From NCBI GenBank assembly GCA_900542155.1, contig UQMD01000012.1, forward strand, positions 1 through 64,000: a stretch of 64,000 bases of DNA, given 5' to 3'. Positions 43,501 to 52,315 of this stretch are shown piece after piece (the first letter of the stretch is position 1; every line of letters begins with the position of its first letter). This DNA is from an uncultured Collinsella sp. GTDB lineage: Bacteria > Actinomycetota > Coriobacteriia > Coriobacteriales > Coriobacteriaceae. The notes beneath the pieces were generated by a model. The model worked only from the letters and a program-made list of their open reading frames with translations, made no database searches and had not been told where the DNA came from. Both the position numbers and the translations under genes were made by a program.

Positions 43501-44293
43501 TGAGGCAGACGGGCTTGGTGTCGCGACCGAGTTCGTGGCGCATCTCCATGTAGCGGTCGAAGGCCTGCTGCACCACGGCGTCGTCGATCGTCACGTCGTC
43601 CAGGACGGTGCCGAAGGTGGTGTGGCGGCAGTGATCGGACCAGTAGGTGTCGATCACGCGGATCTCGGTGATGGTGGGGTCGCGATCCTCATCGCGGAAG
43701 TACTGCTGGCAGAAGGCGATGTCCGCCTCGTCCATGGCAAGGCCGCGCTCGGAAATAAAGGCGGCAAGGCCGGCTTCGTCGAGCTCGCGGAAACCGTCGA
43801 GCACCTCGACGGGCTGGGGCTCGGGGGTCTCCATGTACAGCGTCTCGGGCAGGTCGAGCGAGGCGATGCGCGCCTCGACGGGGTTCACCACGTAGTGCTT
43901 GATGGCATCAATGGCGGCCTCGTCCAGAGCGCCCGAGATCATATAGACCTTGGCGGAGCGCACGGCGGGGCGCTCGCCCTGGCTGATGAGCTGCACGCAC
44001 TCGCTGGCGGAGTCGGCGCGCTGGTCAAACTGGCCAGGCAGGAATTCGACGGCAAAGACGGCGCCATCGCTTGCGGGGAGCTCGTCGTAGGTCACATCGA
44101 CCTGGGGCTCGCTAAAGACGGTCGGCACGCAGGACCGGAAAAGCTCCTTGTCGATGCCCTCGACGTCGTAGCGGTTGATAATCCTCAGGGCCTCGATGCC
44201 CTTGATGCCGAGAATTTCGGTCAGCTCGCCCTTGAGCTGCTGAGCCTCGACGTCGAACCCGGGTTTCTTCTCCACGTAGATACGAGAGACCAT
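40547..44293 (-). CDS. purL: Phosphoribosylformylglycinamidine synthase, single large polypeptide
   Basis: Converts FGAR to FGAM with glutamine and ATP in purine synthesis. 1248 residues, carrying the synthase halves (FKNETHNHPTEIEPFGGAATC; GGRTGRDGIGGATGS; AVGELADGLYV) and a C-terminal class I amidotransferase domain with the nucleophile Cys1085 (MLGICNGFQ), so no separate PurQ is needed. The ATG at 44293 (MVSRIYVEKKP) has AGGAA upstream; the frame extends to 44401 without support. Alone in its transcript. Confidence 0.95.
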   Translation of the reverse strand: MVSRIYVEKKPGFDVEAQQLKGELTEILGIKGIEALRIINRYDVEGIDKELFRSCVPTVFSEPQVDVTYDELPASDGAVFAVEFLPGQFDQRADSASECVQLISQGERPAVRSAKVYMISGALDEAAIDAIKHYVVNPVEARIASLDLPETLYMETPEPQPVEVLDGFRELDEAGLAAFISERGLAMDEADIAFCQQYFRDEDRDPTITEIRVIDTYWSDHCRHTTFGTVLDDVTIDDAVVQQAFDRYMEMRHELGRDTKPVCLMDMGTIGAKYLKKTGVMTDVDESEEINACTVKVKVDVDGEDQDWLFLFKNETHNHPTEIEPFGGAATCVGGAIRDPLSGRSYVYQAMRVTGAGDPTVPVSETLEGKLPQRKLVTTAAAGYSSYGNQIGLATGQVNELYHPGYVAKRMEVGAVVGATPANHVRRECPAPTDKIILLGGRTGRDGIGGATGSSKTQNTESIETSGAEVQKGNAPVERKLQRLFRRGDACRLIKRCNDFGAGGVSVAVGELADGLYVDLDTVTKKYDGLDGTELAISESQERMACAVADGDVEEFMGYAAEENLEATVIAEVTAEPRMRMAWNGVAIVDLSREFLNSNGAPKHQVAHVCARSVWQPSWAGTTLAERMTSLVTDLNVASNKGLSERFDSTIGAATVLMPFGGKTQLTPSSAMVAKFPVDGETTTASAMAWGFNPYLMEADQFAGAYLSVVESIAKLVAAGFEHKRAYLSFQEYFERLRTEAERWGKPMAAVLGALMAQVDLGAGAIGGKDSMSGSFEDEAGELNVPPTLISFAGAVGKAARAVSPEFKGLTHRVVRIAPATYGEDYRPDAQQLLAAFDAVEALTATGNALAISTPGYGCGAESLFKMCVGNQIGIELAEDVDVESLFTPLYGSFIVELAENAELPEVADGVVVEPLGTTVEGYVIDTGSEVIELAELQEAWESGIEGVFAYRSAGKTPEVETIDFRAKDIHVYGGAKIARPRVIIPVFPGNNCEYDSARAFRAAGAEADTFVINNLTPEAVAESTRELARRIRASQIVMIPGGFSGGDEPDGSAKFITAFFRAPEVTEAVRDLLKARDGLMLGICNGFQALIKLGLVPYGDIVDATPDTPTLTFNTIGRHQSRLVRTRISSNLSPWLSQCSLDDPYTVAISHGEGRFVANDEVLAQLIANGQVATQYVGENGKPSMDLSVNPNGSALAIEGITSPDGRVLGKMGHAERRGDNLYRNVPEHVPGDKFMPIFESGVAYFA

Positions 44294-44477
44294 TGGTTCC
44301 TGCCTTCCTGATCGGTTGGGCGTACGGTACGGTATGCGGCAGCGGTCGGTTTGCGGGGTCTGCCCTGCGGTCGCCTTGAGCCACATGTTTGTAAACCTCA
44401 CTATGATACGACAGCTCGCGGCGCGTTGAGGACGGCGAGGGTGCTACAGTGAAGCGCAAACAAGAGAAAGGCATCAC

Positions 44478-46040
44478 ATGGCATTCGTTTCGCTCGCCAT
44501 CATCGCACTCGTGGCCTTTGCGAGTCCTTTTATCGCCTCGGCGATTCCCGGAAAACCCGTTCCCGAGACGGTCTTTTTGCTCGTGCTCGGCGCGGTACTG
44601 GGACCCCATATGCTCGGCGTCATCCATGTAGATGCTGAGGTCTCGCTTGTGTCCGAGCTGGGCCTGGCCTTTTTGTTCCTGCTTGCCGGCTTTGAGATCG
44701 ACCCCAAGAGCATCACGGGCGTCGAGGGGCGCTACGGCTTGGCGACGTGGGTCGTCACGTTTGGTATCGCCTGGCTTGCCGTGCGCTTTACCCCGTGGTT
44801 CTCAGTCAGTCATTTCGACGGTATCGCCGTGACGCTTGCCCTCACTTCGACGGCGCTCGGTACGCTTGTGCCCATCATGCGCGAGCGCTCGCTCACCGGC
44901 ACGCGCGTGGGCGACTCGATTCTCGCGTATGGCACTTGGGGCGAGCTCGGTCCCGTGCTCGCCATGTCGGTGCTGCTGTCTGCCCGCACTGGCATCCAAA
45001 CGCTCGTAATCCTTGGCTTGTTTGCGGTGGTTTGCGTGTTGCTGGCCGTGGTCCCAAGCCGCTCCAAGCGCGTCGGCAGCCGCTTCTTTGCGTTTGTCGA
45101 GGAGCGCGCCGATACCACGTCGCAGACCTTCGTGCGCCTGACGGTGCTCATCCTGGTCACGCTCGTGGCGTTCTCGGCCGTCTTTGATCTCGACATCGTG
45201 TTGGGTTCTTTTGCCGCCGGCTTTGTCCTGCGCTATATCATCCCCGAGGGCAACCATACGCTCGAGCTTAAACTCGATGGCCTTGCCTATGGCTTTTTAA
45301 TCCCGGTGTTCTTTACCGTGTCGGGTGCCAAGATCGACCTGACGGCTGTAGCATCGCGCCCTGGCCTGCTCGTGGGCTTTATCGTGGCGTTGCTGGTTAT
45401 CCGCGCCGTGCCCATTGTCGTCTCCATGAGCATCTGCCCTAAGACGCGCGATGTTTCTGCGTATGGTCGCATCACCGTGGCCCTGTACTGCACAACGGCG
45501 CTGCCGATCATCGTTGCCGTGACGAGCGTGGCCGTCAACGCGGGCGCGCTGTCGCAAGATATTGCGTCGGTCATGGTCGCCGCCGGTGCCATCACGGTGT
45601 TCTTGATGCCGCTGCTCGCGCAGCTCTTCTACCGCGTGGTCGACGCCGCACCGGTCGCCGCCGTGGCAGAGGTTGCCGAGCATCCATCCGATGCGCTCGA
45701 TATCCTGCGTGCCCATCACGATTTGGCGAGTCTGCTCGCTCGAGAGCACGAGCTGCTGACCTCGCATGGCCATGGTCGCGTATTCGAGGGCCTGCCTACG
45801 CTCGATACGATTGCCGAGCGTCTTTCTGCCCAGGCCGCGAGCGGACACATCGATGCCCGCATCGTGGACGCGGCGCATCTTCTTGCCGATAAGACCTATG
45901 GCGACGAGATAGATCCGTCCGAGCTCACCCCGCGTGAGCGTCGCCGCCTAGAGCGCGCCAAGCTCGCCGTGCATGAGTACCGCCGTCGCATGCTGGAGCT
46001 TTATGCGCATGAAGAAGCCGACGAGGACGACGGCAAATAG
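44478..46040 (+). CDS. CPA2-type cation:proton antiporter
   Basis: 520 residues, about 12 membrane helices in the first ~390 (PETVFLLVLGAVLGPHMLG; LGLAFLFLLAGFEID; ALTSTALGTLVPIMRE), matching Na+/H+ exchanger CPA2 proteins. A hydrophilic helical C-terminal region of about 130 residues ends in an acidic tail and lacks a TrkA-N Rossmann fold. GAGAAAGG lies before the ATG. Divergent from purL; the 184-base gap holds both promoters. Confidence 0.88.
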   Translation: MAFVSLAIIALVAFASPFIASAIPGKPVPETVFLLVLGAVLGPHMLGVIHVDAEVSLVSELGLAFLFLLAGFEIDPKSITGVEGRYGLATWVVTFGIAWLAVRFTPWFSVSHFDGIAVTLALTSTALGTLVPIMRERSLTGTRVGDSILAYGTWGELGPVLAMSVLLSARTGIQTLVILGLFAVVCVLLAVVPSRSKRVGSRFFAFVEERADTTSQTFVRLTVLILVTLVAFSAVFDLDIVLGSFAAGFVLRYIIPEGNHTLELKLDGLAYGFLIPVFFTVSGAKIDLTAVASRPGLLVGFIVALLVIRAVPIVVSMSICPKTRDVSAYGRITVALYCTTALPIIVAVTSVAVNAGALSQDIASVMVAAGAITVFLMPLLAQLFYRVVDAAPVAAVAEVAEHPSDALDILRAHHDLASLLAREHELLTSHGHGRVFEGLPTLDTIAERLSAQAASGHIDARIVDAAHLLADKTYGDEIDPSELTPRERRRLERAKLAVHEYRRRMLELYAHEEADEDDGK

Positions 46041-46120
46041 CCGACGCTGGTGCGGAGGTGACATTCCCGTTTGAGGACGGACGCGAAACGGGACGCAGTT
46101 TCCCTTCAAACAGAAGAAGA

Positions 46121-46159
46121 CGCGCTGCCCGCGGTTGATGCGGGCAGCGCGCCTTTTTT
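46121..46159 (+). terminator. Terminator of the antiporter gene
   Basis: CGCGCTGCCCGC (46121-46132) pairs with GCGGGCAGCGCG (46140-46151), then two C and six T. A strong intrinsic terminator. Confidence 0.9.
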
Positions 46160-46201
46160 GGTTGAGCTATGTTGGGGCCAGGGGCCAAAGCTTGTGGCCT
46201 C

Positions 46202-46951
46202 TTAGGAGCGGGCGGCTCCGTCTACGGGGAGCACGGCACCCGTAACATAGGAGGACATGTCGCTCGCCAGGAAAACAAAGGCATTGGCGACATCCTCGGG
46301 CTCGCCCATGCGGCCGAGCGGAATGGTGGCGATGATGGGCTTAATAACCTCTTCGGGCAGGTTGGCGACCATATCGGTCTTGGTTACGCCAGGCGCGACG
46401 GCATTGACGCGAATACCCATGGGGGCTAGCTCGCGCGAGAGCGACTGGACCATGCCGTTGACGGCGAACTTGGACGTGGGATAGCCAACGCCGGAGGGCT
46501 GACCGTACTTAGCGACCATCGAGCTCGTGGTGGTGATGGTGCCGCCGTGGCCGGCTTCGGTCATGATCTTGGCGGCAGCCTGGTGGCCATTAAAGACGGC
46601 GACGACGTTGAGGTCCATAACCTTGGCGAACTCCTCGGCCGTGTAGTCTAAAAGGGGTGAGCGCTGGGAGATGCCGGCATTGTTGACGACTGTGTCCAAG
46701 CCGCCCATGTCGGCTGCAGCCTGGGTAAAGGCCCCGGTCACGGCCTCGAGCGAGGTGAGGTCGCAGGAGCGGCCCCAGACCTTGGCGTCGGGATAGGCGG
46801 CTGCCAGCTTCTCAACGGCCGCGTCGGCAGTCTCCTGGCGCGAGCCAAAGACGGTGACGGCAGCGCCTTCCTCGATAAAACGGCAGGCGATGGCATAGCC
46901 GATACCGCGTGTACCTCCGGTGATGATTGCTTTCTTGCCCTCGAGCAACAT
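46202..46951 (-). CDS. Short-chain dehydrogenase/reductase (FabG-like)
   Basis: 249 residues, classic SDR. The NAD(P) loop TGGTRGIGYA is near the N-terminus, NNAGIS is followed by the catalytic Ser (TTSSMVAKYG) and the YxxxK motif (GYPTSKFAV). The end LPVDGAARS is typical of FabG-type enzymes. The substrate may be 3-oxoacyl-ACP or a sugar/steroid-like ketone; with no fatty acid genes nearby it is left open. GAGGAAG precedes the ATG at 46951. Confidence 0.85.
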   Translation of the reverse strand: MLLEGKKAIITGGTRGIGYAIACRFIEEGAAVTVFGSRQETADAAVEKLAAAYPDAKVWGRSCDLTSLEAVTGAFTQAAADMGGLDTVVNNAGISQRSPLLDYTAEEFAKVMDLNVVAVFNGHQAAAKIMTEAGHGGTITTTSSMVAKYGQPSGVGYPTSKFAVNGMVQSLSRELAPMGIRVNAVAPGVTKTDMVANLPEEVIKPIIATIPLGRMGEPEDVANAFVFLASDMSSYVTGAVLPVDGAARS

Positions 46952-47110
46952 GGTGCTTCCTCTCTTCGCGGACGGATATACACTGCACAGCATAGCGGCA
47001 GCCAAAATCGGCTCTGGTTGCATGTCGGCGAACGGTACCCCCGCCTGGTAGTGAGCGGTCAAGTCGTTCAAGCGCGGACTGCGCCAATACGCCCCATGCG
47101 CGCAAACAAA

Positions 47111-47142
47111 GGGGCTCCCGTCCACTGCTGAACGGGAGCCCC
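47111..47142 (-). terminator. Terminator of hom
   Basis: On the minus strand GGGGCTCCCGT/ACGGGAGCCCC (47142-47111) is followed by TTTGTTTG. It lies 32 bases after the hom stop. Confidence 0.8.
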
Positions 47143-47174
47143 TCACGCATATGTGTCGTATGGCGAAGATCGGG

Positions 47175-48518
47175 TTAGTTCGCCATGACGCCTTCGGTCC
47201 AAGCCTCGACGTCCTCGATGCGCAGGACGTTGGCGACCTCGGCCACGCAGTCGACGCTGGCAAGCTCGGCGGCGGCAGCCTGGACGTCCTTCTCGAGCGC
47301 GCGGTGCGTCAGGAAGATGACCGAGCAGGCATCGCTGACGCCCGACTTGCCGTCCTCGACCTGGTTGATGAGCGAGATCGAGATGTTGTGCTTGGAAAAG
47401 ATATCGACCGTCTCGGACAGGGCGCCCACGCGGTCGGCGACCTTCAGGCGCACATAGTACTTGGTCTGGAGCTCGTCCATGGGCTTAAAGGCGAGGTTGT
47501 GGCCATAGGGCTCAATCTCGGGCAGCGGAGCCACGCCGCGGCTGATCTGCTCGGAGAGCGACAGGATATCGCCCACGACGGCGCTCGCGGTGGGGAAGGA
47601 GCCTGCGCCGGCACCGTAGAACATGGTCTCGCCCACGGCGTCGCCTACCACGTAGACAGCGTTCATGGCGCCGTTGACCTTGGCAAGCATGTGGTCGGCG
47701 GGGATCAGCGTGGGATGCACGCGGACGTCGACGCCGGCGTCGGTGTTGCGGGCGATGCCCAGCAGCTTAATGGTGTAGCCGAGCTCGCGGGCCTGGGTGA
47801 TGTCCTCGGCGCCGATGGTGCGGATACCCTGCTGGTACACATCGTCGGTGGTCACGCGGGTGCCAAAGCCGATGGAGGCGAGGATTGCCGTCTTGCTGGC
47901 GGCGTCGAAGCCGTCGACGTCTGCGGACGGGTCGGCCTCGGCATAGCCCTTGGCCTGTGCGTCGGCGAGCACATCGGCGTAATCGGCGCCCTCGGCGTCC
48001 ATGCGCGACAGGATGTAGTTGGTGGTTCCGTTGAGGATGCCGGCGATGGTCAGGATCTTGTTGCCCACTAGGTCGTGCTCGAGCGTGCTGACAATGGGGA
48101 TGCCACCGCCGCAGCTGGCCTCGCACTTAATCTGCACGCCGCACGCGCGCGCCTTTTCGGCGAGCGTCTCGACGTGACGGCCCAGCAGGGCCTTGTTGGC
48201 AGAGACGACGTGCTTGCCGTTCTCGAAGGCGGTGGTGAAGATCTCGGTTGCGGGATGCTCGCCGCCGATCAGCTCGACGACGATGTCGACGGCGGGGTCG
48301 GTGACGACGTCGTGCCAGTCACTCGTGAAGGCCTCGCGCTCAATGCCTGCCGCCTCGGCCTGCTCCCAGGCAAGCGCGCAGGCGCGGGTCAGCTTAAGGT
48401 CGATGCCGTAGGCTGCCAGGTACTCATCGTGGTGGCTCTTGATCAGACGGGCCACGCCGCCGCCGACGGTTCCCAGGCCGATCAGACCGACGTTCACGGT
48501 GCGCAGGGGTTCGCTCAT
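47175..48518 (-). CDS. hom: Homoserine dehydrogenase with ACT domain
   Basis: Reduces aspartate semialdehyde to homoserine for threonine, methionine and isoleucine synthesis. 447 residues: the NAD(P) fold (VGLIGLGTVGGGVARLI), VVSANKALL, the catalytic region AGILNGTTNYILSRM and GYAEADPSADVDGFDAASKTAIL, and a C-terminal ACT domain (about 365-440), probably binding threonine for feedback. AGGAGCT lies before the ATG. Single-gene transcript facing away from the liv operon. Confidence 0.95.
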   Translation of the reverse strand: MSEPLRTVNVGLIGLGTVGGGVARLIKSHHDEYLAAYGIDLKLTRACALAWEQAEAAGIEREAFTSDWHDVVTDPAVDIVVELIGGEHPATEIFTTAFENGKHVVSANKALLGRHVETLAEKARACGVQIKCEASCGGGIPIVSTLEHDLVGNKILTIAGILNGTTNYILSRMDAEGADYADVLADAQAKGYAEADPSADVDGFDAASKTAILASIGFGTRVTTDDVYQQGIRTIGAEDITQARELGYTIKLLGIARNTDAGVDVRVHPTLIPADHMLAKVNGAMNAVYVVGDAVGETMFYGAGAGSFPTASAVVGDILSLSEQISRGVAPLPEIEPYGHNLAFKPMDELQTKYYVRLKVADRVGALSETVDIFSKHNISISLINQVEDGKSGVSDACSVIFLTHRALEKDVQAAAAELASVDCVAEVANVLRIEDVEAWTEGVMAN

Positions 48519-49017
48519 AGATAGCTCCTTCGTGCATCTTGTGGATGGATTAACTGCTTATAGGTTGAGTGCATTCTAGCGTGAAGTGCGGGCGCGTGCT
48601 TGCCAGGCAGCCGGAGCTGTGCAAAACGCTACCCCCGAAACGCTGCGGAAATATTGGAAACACGCTCGCTACAAACGAACTCCCGTAACAAATTGTCAAC
48701 GTTTGCGCCATAAGGTTTGCCCTGTACCGCAAGACGGACGCGTCGCGGCCAGCGAAAAAAGGGGGGGACACCATGTTTATTGAGAGCGGGGAACGCTTGT
48801 AACAGAATGGAAACATTACTTTTACATAATAAAGTGGCATTACTGCATAAAGTAGTAGGAATACGCAGAACTATGGATAAATGAACAAATCCAAAGAAAA
48901 GTTGAAATAATCGCCACTTTTCCTAACTAAAGCGTCTACTATTTTGCGAACGCCGAACACGGCGAAGGATGGCCTGTCGGGTAACCGAAACCCGACGAGA
49001 TTTGAGAGGAGAGCCGC
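48519..49017. promoter_or_regulatory. 499-base divergent region between hom and livJ
   Basis: A minus-strand -10 like TAGAAT (48582-48577) could serve hom. The right half is AT-rich and upstream of livJ, ending in a small hairpin GTCGGGT/ACCCGAC (48976-48982, 48990-48996) 21 bases before the livJ ATG. A homopolymer tract of six A and seven G sits at 48755-48767. No riboswitch family was recognised, although the leader before livJ is long enough to hold one. Confidence 0.4.
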
Positions 49018-50205
49018 ATGTCGAGCCTCACCGGTAAGTCATTGAACCCTGTTATGAATCGCAGGAGCGTTATCGCGAGCGCAGCAGGTCTGGGGGCGAT
49101 GTCTATTCTAGCTGGCTGCTCCTCCAACGGCGGCGATAGCGGTTCCGCTTCGAGCGACGCCTCGTTTAAGATCGGCACCATCGGCCCGCTGACCGGTGCT
49201 GCCGCGTCCTACGGCAAGTCCGTTACCCAGGGCGTCGAGCTTGGCTGCAAGGATTTCTCGACCAAGGAGCTGCCACTTGTCAGCAAGGCCGAGGACGACC
49301 AGGCCGACGGCGAGAAGGCCGTCAACGCCTTCAATACCCTGCTCGACTGGGGCATGCAGGCCCTCGTCGGCCCGACCACCACGGGTGCGTCGGTTGCCGT
49401 TGCCGCCGAGTGCGGTAACGACCCCAAGACGTTCATGATCACCCCGTCCGCGTCCTCCGAGGACGTTACCGACGGCAAGGATTGCGTCTTCCAGGTTTGC
49501 TTCACCGACCCCAACCAGGGCGTCAACGCTGCCAAGTTCCTGGCCCAGAAGTATGCGGACGAGAAGTTCGTTCTGTTCTATAACTCCGGCGACGCCTATT
49601 CTTCGGGTATCGCGGATTCCTTTAAGGCTCAGGCCGCTGAGTCCAAGCTCGAGATCGTTGACGAGGAGACCTTTAAGGACGACTCCGCAACGAGCTTTAC
49701 CAACCAGCTGACCAAGGCCAAGCAGGCCGGCGCCACCATGATCTTCGCGCCGATCTACTACACGCCGGCGTCCGTCCTGCTCAAGAACGCCAAGGACATG
49801 GGCTACGACGTCAAGATGATGGGCTGCGACGGCATGGACGGCATCCTGGGCGTGGAGGGCTTCGACACCTCCCTTGCCGAGGGCCTGCTGCTCATGACCC
49901 CGTTCTCCGCCGACGACGAGAAGAACGCCGACTTCGTCAACGCCTACAAGGATAAGTACGGCGATACCCCCGACCAGTTTGCCGCCGACGCCTACGACGG
50001 CGTGCACGCTGTGGTCGAGGCTCTTAAGGAGGCCGGCTTGGGCGTCGACGCCGACCCCACCGAGGTCGCCGAGAAGCTGCCCGAGGCTATGCTCAAGATC
50101 ACCGTTGACGGTCTGACCGGCAAGCTTTCCTGGAATGACAAGGGCCAGGTCCAGAAGGACCCCACGGCGTACGTCATCACCGACGGCAAGTACGTACAGG
50201 CCTAA
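49018..50205 (+). CDS. livJ: Branched-chain amino-acid ABC transporter, substrate-binding lipoprotein
   Basis: 395 residues. A lipoprotein signal with a twin-arginine-like start (MNRRSVIASAAGLG) and lipobox LAGC (lipid-bearing Cys34), an acidic Ser/Gly linker, then a periplasmic-binding fold of the leucine/isoleucine/valine type (IGTIGPLTGAAASYGKSV; VGPTTTGASVAVA). First gene of livJHMGF. GAGGAGA lies before the ATG. Ligand is inferred as branched-chain amino acids but could be another small amide or urea-like compound. Confidence 0.92.
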   Translation: MSSLTGKSLNPVMNRRSVIASAAGLGAMSILAGCSSNGGDSGSASSDASFKIGTIGPLTGAAASYGKSVTQGVELGCKDFSTKELPLVSKAEDDQADGEKAVNAFNTLLDWGMQALVGPTTTGASVAVAAECGNDPKTFMITPSASSEDVTDGKDCVFQVCFTDPNQGVNAAKFLAQKYADEKFVLFYNSGDAYSSGIADSFKAQAAESKLEIVDEETFKDDSATSFTNQLTKAKQAGATMIFAPIYYTPASVLLKNAKDMGYDVKMMGCDGMDGILGVEGFDTSLAEGLLLMTPFSADDEKNADFVNAYKDKYGDTPDQFAADAYDGVHAVVEALKEAGLGVDADPTEVAEKLPEAMLKITVDGLTGKLSWNDKGQVQKDPTAYVITDGKYVQA

Positions 50206-50208
50206 TAG

Positions 50209-50267
50209 ACCGCCTTACATAGAGCGGTTTTGATCCCAAGCAGGGGAGGTTTTGGCCTTCCCTGCTT
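50209..50267 (+). terminator. Two hairpins between livJ and livH
   Basis: ACCGC/GCGGT followed by TTTT (50209-50231), then a 12-pair stem AAGCAGGGGAGG/CCTTCCCTGCTT (50238-50249, 50256-50267). They probably cause partial termination or protect the livJ mRNA end, giving more binding protein than permease, as is common in ABC operons. Confidence 0.55.
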
Positions 50268-50344
50268 GCTTGGTATCTAGGGACGATGTAACGTCCCTGT
50301 TTCATACATCAACTGGAAACCTATTCGAAAGGGGGATGTGGAAC

Positions 50345-51226
50345 ATGACGGTCTTTATCCAATACCTGGTCAACGGCCTGTCCATGGGCAGCGTCTACGC
50401 CATCATCGCGTTGGGCTACACCATGGTCTACGGTATCGCCAAGATGCTGAACTTCGCTCACGGCGACGTCATCATGGTCGGTGCCTATGTCTCGTTCTGC
50501 GCCACGTCGTATCTCGGCCTCCCGGGCTGGGCATCTGTCATTCTCTCTTGTGTGGTCTGCACGGTTCTCGGTGTTCTCATTGAGGGCCTGGCCTATAAGC
50601 CGCTGCGCCAAGCAGGCCCGCTGGCCGTTCTGATCACGGCCATCGGCGTGTCCTACTTCCTGCAGAACGCCGCGCAGCTCCTGTGGGGCGCCACGCCCAA
50701 GAACTTTACTTCGCTCGTCACCTTCCCGGTGCCGGAGTTCTTGGCCAAGTTCAACGTAAGCGCCGTTTCGCTCGTCACCATCGTCGCCTGCCTGGTTATC
50801 ATGGCCGGTCTGATGTTCTTTACAGGTAAGACCAAGATGGGCAAGGCCATGCGCGCCGTGTCCGAGGACAAGGCCGCCGCTCAGCTCATGGGCATCAACG
50901 TTAACCGCACCATCTCGATGACGTTTGCCATCGGCTCTGCCCTTGCCGCCATCGCCGGCGTGCTGCTGTGCTCCTACTCGCCGGTGCTGCAGCCCACGAC
51001 GGGCGCCATGCCTGGCATTAAGGCCTTCGATGCAGCCGTCTTCGGCGGCATCGGCTCCATTCCCGGTGCCTTTGTCGGCGGCATTCTCATCGGCATCATC
51101 GAGGCGATGGCGCAGGCTTACATTTCCACGAGCCTTGCCAACTCCATCGTCTTTGGTGTTTTGATCATCGTCCTGCTCGTCAAGCCTGCCGGCCTCTTGG
51201 GCAAGTACGTCCCCGAGAAGGTGTAG
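50345..51226 (+). CDS. livH: Branched-chain amino-acid ABC transporter permease
   Basis: 293 residues, about eight membrane helices, LivH family (QYLVNGLSMGSVYAIIALGYTMVYG; LNFAHGDVIMVGAY; FGGIGSIPGAFVGGILIGI). The ATG at 50345 is preceded by AAGGGGGA nine bases away; the longer frame from 50252 overlaps the hairpins and is rejected. Forms the channel with LivM. Confidence 0.95.
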   Translation: MTVFIQYLVNGLSMGSVYAIIALGYTMVYGIAKMLNFAHGDVIMVGAYVSFCATSYLGLPGWASVILSCVVCTVLGVLIEGLAYKPLRQAGPLAVLITAIGVSYFLQNAAQLLWGATPKNFTSLVTFPVPEFLAKFNVSAVSLVTIVACLVIMAGLMFFTGKTKMGKAMRAVSEDKAAAQLMGINVNRTISMTFAIGSALAAIAGVLLCSYSPVLQPTTGAMPGIKAFDAAVFGGIGSIPGAFVGGILIGIIEAMAQAYISTSLANSIVFGVLIIVLLVKPAGLLGKYVPEKV

Positions 51227-51235
51227 GTGAGCGTT

Positions 51236-52315
51236 ATGAAGTTTCTTAAAGACAAGCAGACGTGTCACGACTTTGTCACGTACGCCATGTGCATCGTGGC
51301 ATTTGCCATCGTGTTCTTTATGCAGTCCAACCACATGATTCCGCGCATGATCGCCGGTCAGCTGGTTCCCATCACGGCCTATATCGTCATGGCCATCTCG
51401 CTTAACCTCGTCGTCGGCATCGCGGGCGATCTTTCGCTGGGCCATGCGGGCTTTATGAGTGTCGGCGCCTATACGGGTATCGTCACCGCCGTTGCCCTCG
51501 AGAGCGCCGTTCCCTCCGATCCGGTGCGTCTTATCATCAGCATCGTGGTCGGCGCTGTCGCTGCTGCCATTATGGGCTTCCTGATCGGTATCCCGGTTCT
51601 TCGCCTGAGCGGCGACTACCTGGCCATCGTGACTTTGGCCTTCGGCGAAATCATCAAAGAGATCGTCACCTGCCTTATCGTGGGCGTCGATTCCCGCGGC
51701 CTTCACGTGATCTTTAACATCACGGGCAACTCCACGATCGACGACCTTCATCTGCTCGAGGACGGCACCGCCATCATCAAGGGCGCCCAGGGCGCGTCGG
51801 GCGTGTCGACCTACTCGACCTTCCTTGCCGGTGCCATCCTGGTCATGATCGCGCTCGTGATCGTGCTCAATCTGGTCCGTAGCCGTACCGGCCGTGCCAT
51901 CATGGCCGTGCGCGACAACAAGATCGCTGCCGAGTCCGTAGGCATCTCCGTCACCCAGTACCGCATGATCGCCTTCGTGGTTTCTGCCGCCCTCGCCGGT
52001 GCTGCAGGCGCCCTGTTCGGCGGTAACTTCTCGCAGCTCTCCGCCACCAAGTTTGACTTCAACACGTCCATCCTCATTCTGGTGTTCGTGGTCTTGGGCG
52101 GCCTGGGCAACATGCGCGGTTCTGTCATCGCGGCGGCGCTGCTCACGGTGCTTCCCGAACTGCTCCGTCAGTTCTCGGACTATCGCATGCTCATCTATGC
52201 CATCGTTTTGATCCTGGTCATGGTCTTTACCAACAACCCGCAGCTCAAGGCGTTCTTCGGTCGCGTTAAGGACCGCTTTGCTCCCAAGAAGGAGGTGGCA
52301 GCCGATGCCCAGTAA
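51236..52315 (+). CDS. livM: Branched-chain amino-acid ABC transporter permease
   Basis: 359 residues, LivM family (AISLNLVVGIAGDLSLGHAGFMSVGAYTG; FSQLSATKFDFNTSILILVFVVLGGLG). ATG at 51236 with AGGTGA six bases upstream; the GTG at 51227 directly after the livH stop is an alternative. Overlaps the start of livG by 11 bases. Confidence 0.94.
   Translation: MKFLKDKQTCHDFVTYAMCIVAFAIVFFMQSNHMIPRMIAGQLVPITAYIVMAISLNLVVGIAGDLSLGHAGFMSVGAYTGIVTAVALESAVPSDPVRLIISIVVGAVAAAIMGFLIGIPVLRLSGDYLAIVTLAFGEIIKEIVTCLIVGVDSRGLHVIFNITGNSTIDDLHLLEDGTAIIKGAQGASGVSTYSTFLAGAILVMIALVIVLNLVRSRTGRAIMAVRDNKIAAESVGISVTQYRMIAFVVSAALAGAAGALFGGNFSQLSATKFDFNTSILILVFVVLGGLGNMRGSVIAAALLTVLPELLRQFSDYRMLIYAIVLILVMVFTNNPQLKAFFGRVKDRFAPKKEVAADAQ

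Noticed and set aside
39479..44311. A 1610-codon open frame on the plus strand opposite purL.
   Set aside because: It mirrors purL and the EamA gene, whose proteins are clearly real. Translation shows only repetitive Gly/Leu/Asp/Val text with no motif; it is the high-GC reverse-frame artefact.
48755..48802. A6G7 tract followed by a nine-codon frame (ATG at 48773).
   Set aside because: The frame is very short, has no match to a leader type and no link to a gene start; the tract may vary but phase variation cannot be supported.
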